From Ornithinibacillus scapharcae TW25 (GTDB taxonomy: Bacteria > Bacillota > Bacilli > Bacillales > Amphibacillaceae), in the NCBI RefSeq assembly GCF_000190475.1, contig NZ_AEWH01000019.1:1-64000 (forward strand): a stretch of 64,000 nt of DNA. Reading direction: 5' to 3'. Below, piece by piece: positions 1 to 8,250 of the stretch. The notes under the pieces are model-generated. The model saw nothing but the letters and a program-made list of their open reading frames with translations. It was not told the DNA's origin and did not search any database. How positions within the stretch are numbered: the stretch's first letter is position 1; every line of letters starts with the position of its first letter. A program made the position numbers and the translations under genes.

Positions 1-62
1 CCACCTTAAAATTCAATTAATCTATTGGTTAAACATTATAATTATACTCTCATAACGTAGTT

Positions 63-1082
63 TCATTTTTTCAAAATTGAAATTACCAGGTTCCCAAACA
101 TTTGAATATCTTTAATATAATCGAAACCTAAGTTCTCGTATGCATTTAAACTATTAGACATTCTAACAGCAACTGCATTATATTCGGGAATAACGGTACA
201 GGAACAACGAGACGCTCCAAGTATTTGATAAGAACCATTTGGTAATTCTGAACCTAATTCATTGTAACTAACAGTCACATCTCTATCTTGAACCCACCAT
301 AAAAAACCGAACTTTGGCAGTTGATGGGGTAAGGAATTAGGGTTTTGAATAGAAGTAGTTAGTTCAAATATCTCTTGTGGAAGTATTGATTTACCTTCAA
401 ATACTCTTTTGTTTAAATGTAAATTCCCCCAATATGCTAATTCTCTGGCACTTACATATAGATTTCTTTCATCACCTATATTTGAACCTATTCTCAATGT
501 AGGATAGCTCTTAGATAAATCTATATCACAAACTAAATTGTTGCCCCCTTCAGTAACCCATCCAGTGTTTGTCCAATTTAATGGTTTAAACACTCTCTTT
601 GAAAGGATGTCATTTACTGTTTTTCCAGTAGCTTTGTATAAGATTTCCGCCAATATTTCTGGTTTCTTTCCCTCGATATCAGTTCCTAAATCAAAGGTAC
701 GATAAACGTTACTATTTTTAAATTTTATACCCGTACACCTTGTTAATAGATGTCTAATTGTTGTCTCTCCAAGAATTTCTTTATTATATTCCTTTAAATA
801 GTCACTTAATCTATCATCCAAGTTTAATATGCCTTCATTTATAGCTATTGCAATTGCGAGTCCAACATAAGTAACTCTAACCGAATAAACATTGAATCTT
901 GAATCATAATTTACCTTTTTTGCCCCTTGCTCAAAATGATGCTCCCCCGAATACCATTCGTGTATTATATTATTATCTTTCATAATAACCACTGCAGAAC
1001 CTGATGCTTTCGTATCTCTTTGTACTTTTTCAGTATATGTAGTGAGATCTATAAAAGCATCTCTCTTTAAAGCTATTTTCAT
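63..1082 (-). CDS. Serine hydrolase (beta-lactamase class C family), probably catalytically dead
   Basis: 339 aa, resembling the penicillin-binding-protein-like serine hydrolases often annotated as class C beta-lactamase family. The start ATG at 1082 follows an AAGGGTGG site. The SxxK nucleophile region reads S67-V-R-V70, so the lysine that should activate the serine is valine. The usual Tyr-x-Asn box expected before LAEILYKATGK is not recognisable (the stretch reads DIEGKKPEI). Near the C-terminus GASRCSC stands where I would expect glycine in place of the arginine. The fold is otherwise intact to the expected C-terminus. There is no signal peptide, so a cytoplasmic protein is expected. It is either a pseudoenzyme or a gene decaying by missense changes. 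The family is clear; activity is doubtful. Confidence 0.8.
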   Translation of the reverse strand: MKIALKRDAFIDLTTYTEKVQRDTKASGSAVVIMKDNNIIHEWYSGEHHFEQGAKKVNYDSRFNVYSVRVTYVGLAIAIAINEGILNLDDRLSDYLKEYNKEILGETTIRHLLTRCTGIKFKNSNVYRTFDLGTDIEGKKPEILAEILYKATGKTVNDILSKRVFKPLNWTNTGWVTEGGNNLVCDIDLSKSYPTLRIGSNIGDERNLYVSARELAYWGNLHLNKRVFEGKSILPQEIFELTTSIQNPNSLPHQLPKFGFLWWVQDRDVTVSYNELGSELPNGSYQILGASRCSCTVIPEYNAVAVRMSNSLNAYENLGFDYIKDIQMFGNLVISILKK

Positions 1083-1160
1083 CTATTATTCCACCCTTTT
1101 ATTTGGAACAAGTTTTCTTGGTATTCCTCTAATCCGCCTATTTGAGTAGGTACTTTATAT

Positions 1161-1180
1161 ATTAGTATTAATATACTAAT
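1161..1180. promoter_or_regulatory. Perfect palindrome upstream of the serine hydrolase gene
   Basis: ATTAGTAT-TAAT-ATACTAAT is a perfect 8-bp inverted repeat with a 4-nt loop, about 80 bp upstream of the 1082 start. It could be an operator; no regulator is adjacent. Confidence 0.3.
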
Positions 1181-1193
1181 TTCAACACGAAAG

Positions 1194-1220
1194 TGCGTTA
1201 ATCCTTCTTGAATTAACGCA
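1194..1220 (-). terminator. Hairpin downstream of the MBL-fold gene
   Basis: TGCGTTAAT and ATTAACGCA form a 9-bp stem with a 9-nt loop, 25 nt after the MBL-fold stop codon. The T-run on the minus strand is short, so the terminator is weak. Confidence 0.5.
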
Positions 1221-1244
1221 TCCTTTAATGCAATAATTTGTTCC

Positions 1245-2045
1245 TTAAAAACTTTCTTCTTTGGCTAAATTCTTATTATCAAAATGAATGCTTTTCATTC
1301 CATCAAAAAAGCGAAACTTATTCCGACATTTACTTTCTAAATCCCCGTTATCATTAATTAGTTGTTGTAAATAATCCTTTGAAAAATTTATTCTATTTAA
1401 CATCTCCTGTTTTACTTTCGTGGTGGATCCATGACCAGGTATATGATAGTTGATATCGAAATTATTTATAATATACGAAGCTCTTTCTATGGTATTTACA
1501 TAATCTTTATAGTTACCGAATATAAAAGGAAATTCCACATCAGATAGGTAATCACCTGAGAGGAATATCCCGTACGGTTCAATGACAGTAAATAAACTAT
1601 CATTTGTATGCCCAGGAGCTTTATAAAAAGTTAAGGATAAGTCCCCTATATTAATACTTTCTCCATTATTAACAATTGGTATATCAACTTCTGGATAAGT
1701 AGGAACATAATTTCTTTCTAGGTAGTATCCTTGGTCAAAATCATAAATTTTTTGAACAATTTCTGCGCTATTTGGATTATTCATAAACTCCTCTGAAGCG
1801 ATTACTTTTGCTTCTGGAAATGCTCCAGAACCTATAATGTGGTCAAAATCACTATGAGTGTAAATGATATACAGATCCTTATTATTCAATTGCTTATCTA
1901 TGAAGTTCCTAATTTCCTGGATTTCACCAGGTAGCCAATTAGGATCGGTCATGATAATAACCTCATTAGATTGAATTATCGCTGTGGAAGTCATATACAA
2001 TGAGCTTTGAAAAACAGTAATATTATTCTCTTGAAAATGAAACAT
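1245..2045 (-). CDS. MBL-fold metallo-hydrolase
   Basis: 266 aa, full-length metallo-beta-lactamase-fold protein without a signal peptide. The metal site reads THSDFDH at residues 63-69. This is the HxHxDH motif with the second histidine replaced by aspartate, as in some family members. APGHTND near residue 144, SGDYLSD near 163 and HIPGHGS near 201 supply the remaining metal ligands. The start ATG at 2045 is preceded by a GGGGGGA site. The gene stands alone between a GNAT gene and the serine hydrolase relative. Family members hydrolyse thioesters, lactones or phosphoesters; the substrate here cannot be told. I do not claim a beta-lactamase. Confidence 0.85.
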   Translation of the reverse strand: MFHFQENNITVFQSSLYMTSTAIIQSNEVIIMTDPNWLPGEIQEIRNFIDKQLNNKDLYIIYTHSDFDHIIGSGAFPEAKVIASEEFMNNPNSAEIVQKIYDFDQGYYLERNYVPTYPEVDIPIVNNGESINIGDLSLTFYKAPGHTNDSLFTVIEPYGIFLSGDYLSDVEFPFIFGNYKDYVNTIERASYIINNFDINYHIPGHGSTTKVKQEMLNRINFSKDYLQQLINDNGDLESKCRNKFRFFDGMKSIHFDNKNLAKEESF

Positions 2046-2153
2046 AATATCCCCCCTAAAAGTTCAAACCTTAAACCTTTTGTTTGTTAAACAATTCTGC
2101 CTCGTTGGCACCAATTAGTTCTAAATCACCCTTTAGCTTAATAATGAAGATAC

Positions 2154-2702
2154 TTAGAAAGGTAAATCATTTAGTCTTATCGGAGTTATTTCCTTGTTCT
2201 CCCAATCACTTCTAATGAATGCATAGCAAATAGAATCTGAAATACTACCATCATTATTTTCCCAAGCATTTCGTAAGTATCCTTCTTTTACAAACCCGCA
2301 TTTATTAAATGTTTTTCTCATCGCTATGTTGTCACTGCGTGTATATGCTTCAATCCTAATTTTCTTATCAGGCAAACCAAAAATATAATTTGTAATCCAA
2401 TTAACAACTTTTGTTCCAACCCCTCTTCCTCTAACACTATTGTCCAAACGAATGTCAAACGAAGGGATAGTGTCGATTATATCGTGTATAATAATTAATC
2501 CAATTTTTCTATTATCAATTTCTATCCAAAAAGTTTCCCTGTCCTCTTGATACCAACCTTTATGGTATGCTTTAACAATTTGCTCGACTGAAGGTTTCGG
2601 ATCTGGGTGGTATTCCCAATTATTATTTGTCATTAATGCTACTAACTCATTCAACTCATTTGACTCATTTTCCAATTTTACTATGTTAAGTTCGCTCACC
2701 AT
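2154..2702 (-). CDS. GNAT family N-acetyltransferase
   Basis: 182 aa from ATG 2702. An in-frame TTG at 2714 is possible, but the GGGGGAG site lies inside that extension, so the ATG is preferred. The acetyl-CoA loop is visible in RLDNSVRGRGVGTKVVNWI, which carries the R/Q-x-x-G-x-G/A pattern. It is followed by the typical motif-B segment RKTFNKCGFVKEGYLRNAW. GNAT enzymes move an acetyl group from acetyl-CoA to an amine; this subgroup resembles RimJ/RimL-like small acetyltransferases. The acceptor is unknown. No operon partner: the neighbours are more than 100 bp away. Confidence 0.85.
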   Translation of the reverse strand: MVSELNIVKLENESNELNELVALMTNNNWEYHPDPKPSVEQIVKAYHKGWYQEDRETFWIEIDNRKIGLIIIHDIIDTIPSFDIRLDNSVRGRGVGTKVVNWITNYIFGLPDKKIRIEAYTRSDNIAMRKTFNKCGFVKEGYLRNAWENNDGSISDSICYAFIRSDWENKEITPIRLNDLPF

Positions 2703-2844
2703 TCTCTCCCCCAAGACACTTATTTTCTAAACTGCCCTTAAATTAATTCAATAAAATGATGCATTTCCTTCTTTTAGGATTGCACCCGTTACTTTAAGTA
2801 CATTTATTCATAATATCTAAAAACCTATCATTATTTTTGCACTT

Positions 2845-3063
2845 TTATTTATTCCTTAACTTGTTCAATTCTGGAATACGTTTATAAATATCTGATACCT
2901 TATTAACTACCTCTAATTTCACTTTATCCCCACCATTTCCTGTCATTGCAGTATTAACAAATCCATAAATGATTTTTAACAAGGATTTCGCATCCTCTTC
3001 TGTAAGATTATTAACAGCATTTAATGTATTATCAAACTCATTAATATCAGTAGTTTCTTTCAT
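2845..3063 (-). CDS. Small hypothetical protein (72 aa)
   Basis: 72 aa from ATG 3063, which sits behind a strong GAGGAGGGG site. A longer reading from 3093 would translate that site and is not favoured. The product is soluble and charged, predicted mostly helical (NLTEEDAKSLLKIIYGF, then KLEVVNKVSDIYKRIPEL). I recognise no domain. The reverse-strand overlap at 2969-3166 is taken as a shadow. Good ribosome site and amphipathic periodicity support coding. Confidence 0.6.
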   Translation of the reverse strand: MKETTDINEFDNTLNAVNNLTEEDAKSLLKIIYGFVNTAMTGNGGDKVKLEVVNKVSDIYKRIPELNKLRNK

Positions 3064-3273
3064 TTTAACCCCTCCTCTTAAATATTCTTTCAATATCCTA
3101 TTCGATTGTCGACAGCTACTTGTTCCACTAACCTGCCCCTTTAGTTTAAGTACTCAATATTCATAATGTTATATTTATTTTAACATATAGAACCAATTCT
3201 AAACTCAAAGTCTCTTTAAAAGATAACCCTGATAATTTGTAGGATTTCTACTCACTTTATAGAAACCACAAAA

Positions 3274-3306
3274 AAACCTCTGTCCTATTTAAAGGAAGAG
3301 GGTTTA
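3274..3306. terminator. Hairpin in the 3.1-3.4 kb intergenic region
   Basis: AAACCTCT pairs with AGAGGGTTT across a short loop, with A-runs and T-runs on both sides. It lies about 110 nt beyond the stop of the SAP-domain gene on the minus strand and is the best candidate for its terminator. Confidence 0.45.
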
Positions 3307-3323
3307 AAAATGTTGCTATCCAC

Positions 3324-3392
3324 TTTATTGTAAATTTGATATCTATAATGTAAATGTACGAACTATAATGTAAATTCCCAACTATAATGTTA
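3324..3392. repeat. Four-unit degenerate tandem repeat with 19-20-nt period
   Basis: Units centred on CTATAATGTAAAT begin near 3325 (variant TTTATTGTAAAT), 3344, 3364 and 3383, i.e. every 19-20 nt. The tract starts about 25 nt beyond the stop of the SAP-domain gene and fills most of the remaining intergenic space. No coding potential is seen. Same spacing logic as the arrays near 6.5, 9.3 and 16.3-17.0 kb, although the sequence differs. Confidence 0.6.
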
Positions 3393-3416
3393 CTAGACAC
3401 TAAAGGAGAAACTAAT

Positions 3417-3992
3417 CTACTTCACAGGTATATACTTATTACTTCCAGGAAGTTTCTTGATTTCATTCCAAGTTTCAATTGCATCTTCACGTCTTTTTCC
3501 TTGGTTATTCGGATCAGCAAAATAGTCTTGAATAAATTGGTTATATTCAAACTGTGGTGCAATGTTTTTCTTATAGGAAGGGTCTTTCTTTCGTTCTTCT
3601 TCCTCATACCAAGCTTCCACAACATCCCGATATGTTTTTCCGATATTATTTTTAAAATAATTTTGGATATAGGTGGAAAAATGGAATTTCGGGATTATCG
3701 TCTTAAAAAATGCTCTGACATGTTGACTACAACGATGGTTTTCTGTAATCACCGTATCAAGGCTTAAATCCATTTGCGGTTCCATCTTTTTCACTTTTGG
3801 TCTTCTAATCGGTTTTAAAACCTCTCCAGTTCTTAGAAATAACTCAATACTACTTGAAAGTTCTAGTTTAGAACCAGATGCACTAATTCCATTTTCTCTG
3901 CAAAAAGCTTGCAATTCTTCCTTTAACCAATAAAAATCTCTAAAATCTTCTACACTTATATCTTTAGTTAAGTTAGGTCTCAAATCTTTCAC
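3417..3992 (-). CDS. SAP-domain protein, DUF6434-like
   Basis: 191 aa from GTG 3992, close behind AGGACG. The N-terminal 50 residues form a SAP-like helix-extended loop-helix: LKEELQAFCRENGI, then SGSKLELSSSIELFL. SAP folds usually bind nucleic acid. The C-terminal half has two similar helical blocks, each with the sequence pattern F.YN.FIQDYF or FSTYIQNYF followed by G(K).R.DAIETWNEIK or TYRDVVEAWYEEE, so an internal duplication is apparent. This arrangement matches the small Bacillus proteins I recall as SAP plus DUF6434. The function is unknown. A monocistronic gene with its own upstream gap. Confidence 0.65.
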   Translation of the reverse strand: MKDLRPNLTKDISVEDFRDFYWLKEELQAFCRENGISASGSKLELSSSIELFLRTGEVLKPIRRPKVKKMEPQMDLSLDTVITENHRCSQHVRAFFKTIIPKFHFSTYIQNYFKNNIGKTYRDVVEAWYEEEERKKDPSYKKNIAPQFEYNQFIQDYFADPNNQGKRREDAIETWNEIKKLPGSNKYIPVK

Positions 3993-4083
3993 CGTCCTAT
4001 CTTTTCATTATTATAGAACATACGTTCCGGTTATGCAATAATAATCGTAACTGGACGATTGAATGTTCAAACCTATGTTCCTT

Positions 4084-4491
4084 CTAAAATTCTACAAAAA
4101 AAGGATGCTTGCTTTCATCTAAACATAATTCAATTCTTTCTCTAAAGTTCCCAGCCGTAACCATTTCCAATGCTTGCGCTATAGGAAAGAAACCTACTTC
4201 TAGGCATTCTAGACTTGTCGTTGGCTCTCCTCCGATTGCTTTTCCTAAAAATAGTGAATTACAAATTGATTTGTCTACATTTTGAAAGATGCCACAGAAC
4301 TTCGTAATTTCAATATCAATGCCAGATTCCTCTTTCGTTTCGCGAATCGCCGCTTCCATCATTGATTCTCCTTCTTCCACCTGACCACCAGGCATCTCCC
4401 AACCTCTTCGCGGACCTTTTATTAATAGAATCTCGTTTTTCTCATTTAACACAATGGCTGCAGCTGAAATAATGTGCTTTGGTATATGCAT
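4084..4491 (-). CDS. Nudix hydrolase
   Basis: 135 aa with a complete Nudix box, G36-x5-E-x7-REx2EEx-G-I, covering GGQVEEGESMMEAAIRETKE and the next residues. The glutamates bind the divalent cation used to cleave nucleoside-diphosphate-linked substrates. N-terminal IISAAAIVLNEKNEILLI is the first strand pair of the fold. Start ATG 4491 follows GGAGATAG at normal spacing. The GrpB gene ends 63 bp upstream on the same strand, so the two may be co-transcribed. The substrate cannot be deduced from sequence. Confidence 0.88.
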   Translation of the reverse strand: MHIPKHIISAAAIVLNEKNEILLIKGPRRGWEMPGGQVEEGESMMEAAIRETKEESGIDIEITKFCGIFQNVDKSICNSLFLGKAIGGEPTTSLECLEVGFFPIAQALEMVTAGNFRERIELCLDESKHPFFVEF

Positions 4492-4554
4492 AGTGTTCTA
4501 TCTCCTTCATTTCTTCTTGCTATCAGTAGTTAGAAACTCCTATCTGTTCTTAAA

Positions 4555-5076
4555 CTACCCTTTTCGATGATTACTAGAAGACCAATCGAGTGCCCGTTCC
4601 TCTAATTCCTTTACAAACTGCTTCTTGGCTATGCTATATTCCATAGTTTCATCAAAACGTTGAGCCAATTCCTCTTTAAATTCACTGTATCTAGCAACCT
4701 CTTCAGGATGAGTACGCAAATAATCTCTTAAAATAAGATGACGGTCAATTTCAGAGTTTCCGATTTGATAGAAATGAAGATGATGGGTTCTGTTTTCCCC
4801 ACCCTTACGAAATAATCTTCTACCCGAGATTCCCCACTCTCCTGCGGCATCATAACCAAGAGAGATCATTTTGCTATTGTAGTTGTCAATCTCTTCAATG
4901 TCTTTCACGATACACATCATATCGATTACAGGCTTTGCCTTCATCCCTTTAACAGAAGTACTTCCAAAATGCTCATATCGGATGATTTCGTCTCCAAAAA
5001 TAGTCGTTAATAGTTTTACTTCTGATTGAAACAGATTAGACCAATGTTCATTGTATTCCGTAAGCCGCACTTTCAT
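4555..5076 (-). CDS. GrpB family protein (UPF0157)
   Basis: 173 aa from ATG 5076, which lies 11 nt behind GGGAGG. A longer reading starting at 5133 is possible but would include that site, and the family normally begins close to this ATG. The conserved core is visible: RYEHFGSTSVKGMKAKPVIDMM, then NRTHHLHFYQIG and HLILRDYLRTHPEEVARYSEFKEEL. GrpB proteins belong to the nucleotidyltransferase superfamily (GS...D pattern here GSTSVKGMKAKPVID). They sometimes occur fused to dephospho-CoA kinase, but the biochemical role is not established. Upstream partner of the Nudix gene. Confidence 0.85.
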   Translation of the reverse strand: MKVRLTEYNEHWSNLFQSEVKLLTTIFGDEIIRYEHFGSTSVKGMKAKPVIDMMCIVKDIEEIDNYNSKMISLGYDAAGEWGISGRRLFRKGGENRTHHLHFYQIGNSEIDRHLILRDYLRTHPEEVARYSEFKEELAQRFDETMEYSIAKKQFVKELEERALDWSSSNHRKG

Positions 5077-5233
5077 ATGTTGTATTGCCTCCCAACAACC
5101 AGTGAAGTATCCATTTCTTTTCCTTTTATCCATATTAGCATATTATTCCAGTCAGCTGGTTGAAGAATCTGATAATTTTAAAGCAATAATAAATGGAGTG
5201 AGTTACTTCCTTTGATCAAAATTAAATGCAGAA

Positions 5234-5270
5234 AGGCCCTTGACACACTCATAGTGCAAAAGGGCTTTTG
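5234..5270. terminator. Hairpin between GrpB and RidA genes
   Basis: GCCCTT...CAC / GTG...AAGGGC forms an interrupted stem followed by TTTT on the plus strand and AAAGG on the other side. It lies in the 324-bp gap (5077-5400) between the GrpB start and the RidA stop. On the minus strand it can end the RidA transcript. The rest of the gap shows no gene. Confidence 0.6.
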
Positions 5271-5400
5271 TATAGCGCGAACTGTATTTAAGTAGATTGT
5301 ATCGTTATTTTCTTAGTTTTCTGGTCATAGTGAAACTTGATATTGCCTTTCTTCTAGATGGAGGGAGAAATCTAATCTACGTCCTTTTCCAATATGTTAA

Positions 5401-5814
5401 TCATTCACCCTTCGAAACAACAGCCACTACTGCTTCCAATTCAACCAATTGGTTACTGTATCCTAACACCGTCACTCCAGATAAAGTACTTGGTACATCA
5501 TGCTCACCAAATTCCTCTCGAATCGCATTCCATGCAGTAACTAAATCCTGCTGCTTGCTTGAAGCTACCAAAACCCGTGTATAGGCTATATTCTCAAGAT
5601 TAGCCCCACATTCCTTCAATGCTACTTTTAGGTTCGTTACACAAAGCTTTGCTTGTGCCGCATAATCGTTTAATAATTCAACAACTCCATCCTGATTAAG
5701 TGGACACGCCCCTGCCATAAATAAAATATCCATTCCAGCTGGAACATGTGATGCGTATGCATAGTCAACAGATGGTAGTGATTTAGAATGGATTAGGGAT
5801 ACTTTATGCTTCAT
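5401..5814 (-). CDS. RidA family protein (YjgF/YER057c/UK114)
   Basis: 137 aa. The fold signature is complete: FMAGACPLNQDG near residues 32-43, the conserved arginine in IAYTRVLVAS (R80), and the closing VELEAVVAVV. In RidA enzymes that arginine holds the carboxylate of enamine/imine intermediates, whose hydrolysis protects PLP enzymes. Start ATG 5814 follows AAGGAAGG. It lies 25 bp behind the DHFR-like reductase gene on the same strand, so the two probably form one transcript. The family contains many subgroups, and imine deaminase activity is inferred only from family. Confidence 0.85.
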   Translation of the reverse strand: MKHKVSLIHSKSLPSVDYAYASHVPAGMDILFMAGACPLNQDGVVELLNDYAAQAKLCVTNLKVALKECGANLENIAYTRVLVASSKQQDLVTAWNAIREEFGEHDVPSTLSGVTVLGYSNQLVELEAVVAVVSKGE

Positions 5815-5839
5815 AGAGAATACCTTCCTTATTCTATTA

Positions 5840-6391
5840 TTAACTATTATCAGTGTGATAGATTAACTGCACAACACCAGAAGAAAATGCTCTAGTATTT
5901 ACTAATTTTAGGTTCAATCGTTGACTAATATCCATAAATAACGGCTTTCCTTCTCCTAAAACGACAGGATGGACAGACAATCGGTATTCATCAATAAGCC
6001 CTTGCTTAATAAATGTAGTAATTAGGCTCGCGCCACCATATAACCAAATATCTTTTCCTGGTAACGCCTTTATTTTTGCTACTTCTGCACGAATATTATC
6101 TTTTATATATGTCACTCCATGATTCGTACCTGTTTGCGTTTTTGAGAATACATATTTCTTTTTACTATGAACGAGCTTCCACATTTCCCTTTCCGTGTCA
6201 CTCGCATCATTCTCAGGAATATATTCACCCCACATGTCATAGCTCTTTCGCCCATAAAAAATGGTATCAATCTGATGCAGGAAAGCGTTGAAATCCATCT
6301 CAGGATCCATAATGCACCAATCTATCTCACCATTTTTCCCTTCAATAAAACCATCTAAGGTAACTGCTAAATCGAGTATTATTCTTCTCAT
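5840..6391 (-). CDS. Dihydrofolate reductase family protein (RibD C-terminal type)
   Basis: 183 aa from ATG 6391, eight bases behind AGGAG. A GTG at 6400 is in frame but sits inside the ribosome site spacing. The N-terminus MRRIILDLAVTLDGFI and the segments TIFYGRKSYDMW, KDIWLYGGASLITTFI and HPVVLGEGKPLF are the NADPH-binding and fold hallmarks of the RibD-C/YyaP group. These are not folate-pathway DHFR and their substrate is mostly unknown. Co-directional with RidA 25 bp downstream. Confidence 0.85.
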   Translation of the reverse strand: MRRIILDLAVTLDGFIEGKNGEIDWCIMDPEMDFNAFLHQIDTIFYGRKSYDMWGEYIPENDASDTEREMWKLVHSKKKYVFSKTQTGTNHGVTYIKDNIRAEVAKIKALPGKDIWLYGGASLITTFIKQGLIDEYRLSVHPVVLGEGKPLFMDISQRLNLKLVNTRAFSSGVVQLIYHTDNS

Positions 6392-6461
6392 GAATTCCAC
6401 TCCTTAATAGTTATAAATACCTTTTTTAAGTATGCTAACTTTGGAGAATGTAGGTTTAATT

Positions 6462-6566
6462 TATGTGGGACTATGTTTTCCCACGAAGGGACGATATCTC
6501 AAGTAAGGAGGACTATATTTCTCCATGCAGGGTCTATATCCCACCCCCGAGGAACTATATCCCTCT
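6462..6566. repeat. Five-unit tandem array with exact 21-nt period
   Basis: The cores CTATGT, CGATAT, CTATAT, CTATAT and CTATAT start at 6471, 6492, 6513, 6534 and 6555, exactly 21 nt apart. Most units are framed by G-rich bases on the left and C-rich bases on the right (GTGGGA...TCCCAC, GGAG...CTCC, GGG...CCC), so each unit is a small imperfect palindrome. The array reaches the stop codon of the ANT-like gene at 6565. It fills the gap before the DHFR-like gene start, so it is transcribed or bordering both genes. Confidence 0.75.
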
Positions 6567-7374
6567 AATTACACTCCCTAATTAAATACTTAGAAAAGCG
6601 TATTACATCATGGATTCGTTCCGCTTCCGAATCATAATATCGAACAATTACACCTTTCCTTATATTGATTGCTTCGGTTATAATCGGATGCCACTCGGCA
6701 GGGACTACTTCTAGCCCATACTTCCCAGCATCTAATTTTGAAATGATTCCTTTTTCCCTTAGCGTGTAGAACTGCCGTAGTAATCCTAGAACGGTCCATT
6801 CTACTTCTTCGTCAATCTGTTCAGAAGAAAGCGCAACTATGCTATCTGCCGTATTTTCAACCGTTTGTAATCTGTTTGCCCAATAGGTATTCATATTGGT
6901 AAGGACATAGGAATACAGATCTTGTTCTGTTACCCCATAGTCGAAGCTAGCTGGATCCTGCCCTACTATGGATATCCCGCCATTCTTTAATGTCCACCAT
7001 GTCACAGGGTTAAAATTAAAATAATGACCAAATTGAAGTTCTCCATCGTTATAGAAGGCATACGCTTCATTTAGGTCGCTTTTCTCCCGATAAAGCTTCC
7101 CCATATCCTTCCATTGGATATATACGCCATCCATCTCTGGCTTTTCATAGGTAAGCTCTAACGTATGATGAACCTTTAATAAGGCTTCAGAATCATCGGT
7201 TGTTAATGGACGACTTGTAACCGTAATAAAGTCAATATCACTAGAACCATCCACATACGCATCAAGCGCAATCGATCCATGTACATATAATCCTTCCAAT
7301 GTACCAGGCAAATGTTCGTTCATTAGATTCATATAATCGGTTAAAACTTTCTCGACTTCCTTTGGAATATCCAA
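6565..7374 (-). CDS. Aminoglycoside nucleotidyltransferase-like protein (ANT(9)/AadA type)
   Basis: 269 aa from TTG 7374, five bases behind AGGGGGA. The nucleotidyltransferase signature HGSIALDAYVDGSSDIDF (G33-S34...D46-x-D48) is intact. The C-terminal half (ELQFGHYFNFNPVTWWTLKNGG onward, TVLGLLRQFYTLREKGIISK) resembles the DUF4111 helical domain of AadA/Spc enzymes. Those enzymes adenylate spectinomycin or streptomycin. Real resistance activity is an inference; many chromosomal relatives have none. Downstream of the APH-like gene by 105 bp on the same strand. Confidence 0.8.
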   Translation of the reverse strand: MDIPKEVEKVLTDYMNLMNEHLPGTLEGLYVHGSIALDAYVDGSSDIDFITVTSRPLTTDDSEALLKVHHTLELTYEKPEMDGVYIQWKDMGKLYREKSDLNEAYAFYNDGELQFGHYFNFNPVTWWTLKNGGISIVGQDPASFDYGVTEQDLYSYVLTNMNTYWANRLQTVENTADSIVALSSEQIDEEVEWTVLGLLRQFYTLREKGIISKLDAGKYGLEVVPAEWHPIITEAINIRKGVIVRYYDSEAERIHDVIRFSKYLIRECN

Positions 7375-7479
7375 GCTAATCCCCCTGTCTAATCTATAAA
7401 AATATCACAGTACTCGTACCTCTCGAATGTACTAGTTCCACTAATATAGACGAAAAAAAGCGCTAAACAATTCATTTAC

Positions 7480-8250
7480 CTAGAAAAATTCATAAAGCCC
7501 CTCATCAAAATACGTATACTCTTCCTTCGATACCCGATAACGCTTATACCCTTCATAGAAAGCTGCCAATCCCTCAGGCTTTTCTATCCATCGTCCAATC
7601 GCTAAAGACTCATCATAGCGCGGGTCGCCAACTGTCATCGCAGCAACATCGATAAATAATCGCACCTCTCCACCGATTACTAGAACATTGTCCGGTGTGC
7701 AATCCCCATGGATGATAGTTTGTTTTACCGGAAGTGGTTTACGCGACTTCAGTATCTGTAATAGTTCCATGCTACCTTCTGTTTTCCCCTGTACTACATA
7801 TTTTTCTGCTGTTGCTAATTGGCGGTCCAACCAATCCTCTCGCTCATTCAAAGAATCTATAACATCTGTTTCGTGAAGTCTTTGAAGCAGCTTACCGAAG
7901 CTCGTCATTAACGCTGTTCTCTCCGCTTCGTTACCAGCTTGCTCTAGAGCAGTGGTGAGCGTAATCCCTTCCTCAAATGACATAACCAAATGACTTGCTT
8001 CCTGCTCCTCCACAAACCCAACATATTGAGGAACAGGAATCTTTTGATTACCTTTTAATTTTTGCAGTACCATAGCCTCATTACGAAGCCATTCCCTATA
8101 TCGATCATCATAGGAACTCTTCAACAAATAACTTGCACTACATGTCGTGATTTTCCGCACCTTTGAAGTACACCCTTGGTTCTTTAATTGATGAATATCT
8201 GTAATTTGCCCGATCAGTGTCTCGAGCTTATTTCTCAATTCATTATTCAT
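7480..8250 (-). CDS. Aminoglycoside phosphotransferase family kinase
   Basis: 256 aa from ATG 8250; an upstream GTG at 8256 is too near the GGAG site. The kinase catalytic loop is HGDCTPDN (H181, D183, N188) and the metal-binding segment is FIDVAAMTVGDPRYD (D201, D209). The N-lobe glycine loop is poorly conserved and a lysine is seen in YLLKSSY. The family phosphorylates aminoglycosides, macrolides or small metabolites such as choline or fructosamine. The start codon lies within the 3' end of the 48-aa membrane peptide gene, so translation is likely coupled. Full length for the family. Confidence 0.8.
   Translation of the reverse strand: MNNELRNKLETLIGQITDIHQLKNQGCTSKVRKITTCSASYLLKSSYDDRYREWLRNEAMVLQKLKGNQKIPVPQYVGFVEEQEASHLVMSFEEGITLTTALEQAGNEAERTALMTSFGKLLQRLHETDVIDSLNEREDWLDRQLATAEKYVVQGKTEGSMELLQILKSRKPLPVKQTIIHGDCTPDNVLVIGGEVRLFIDVAAMTVGDPRYDESLAIGRWIEKPEGLAAFYEGYKRYRVSKEEYTYFDEGLYEFF

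Noticed and set aside
1245-2045. Class B beta-lactamase (resistance gene)
   Set aside because: There is no signal peptide and the metal motif is HxDxDH. The family has many non-lactamase hydrolases.
3387-3767. Plus-strand 126-codon frame opposite the SAP-domain gene
   Set aside because: Antisense to a protein with clear repeats and domain pattern; no ribosome site.
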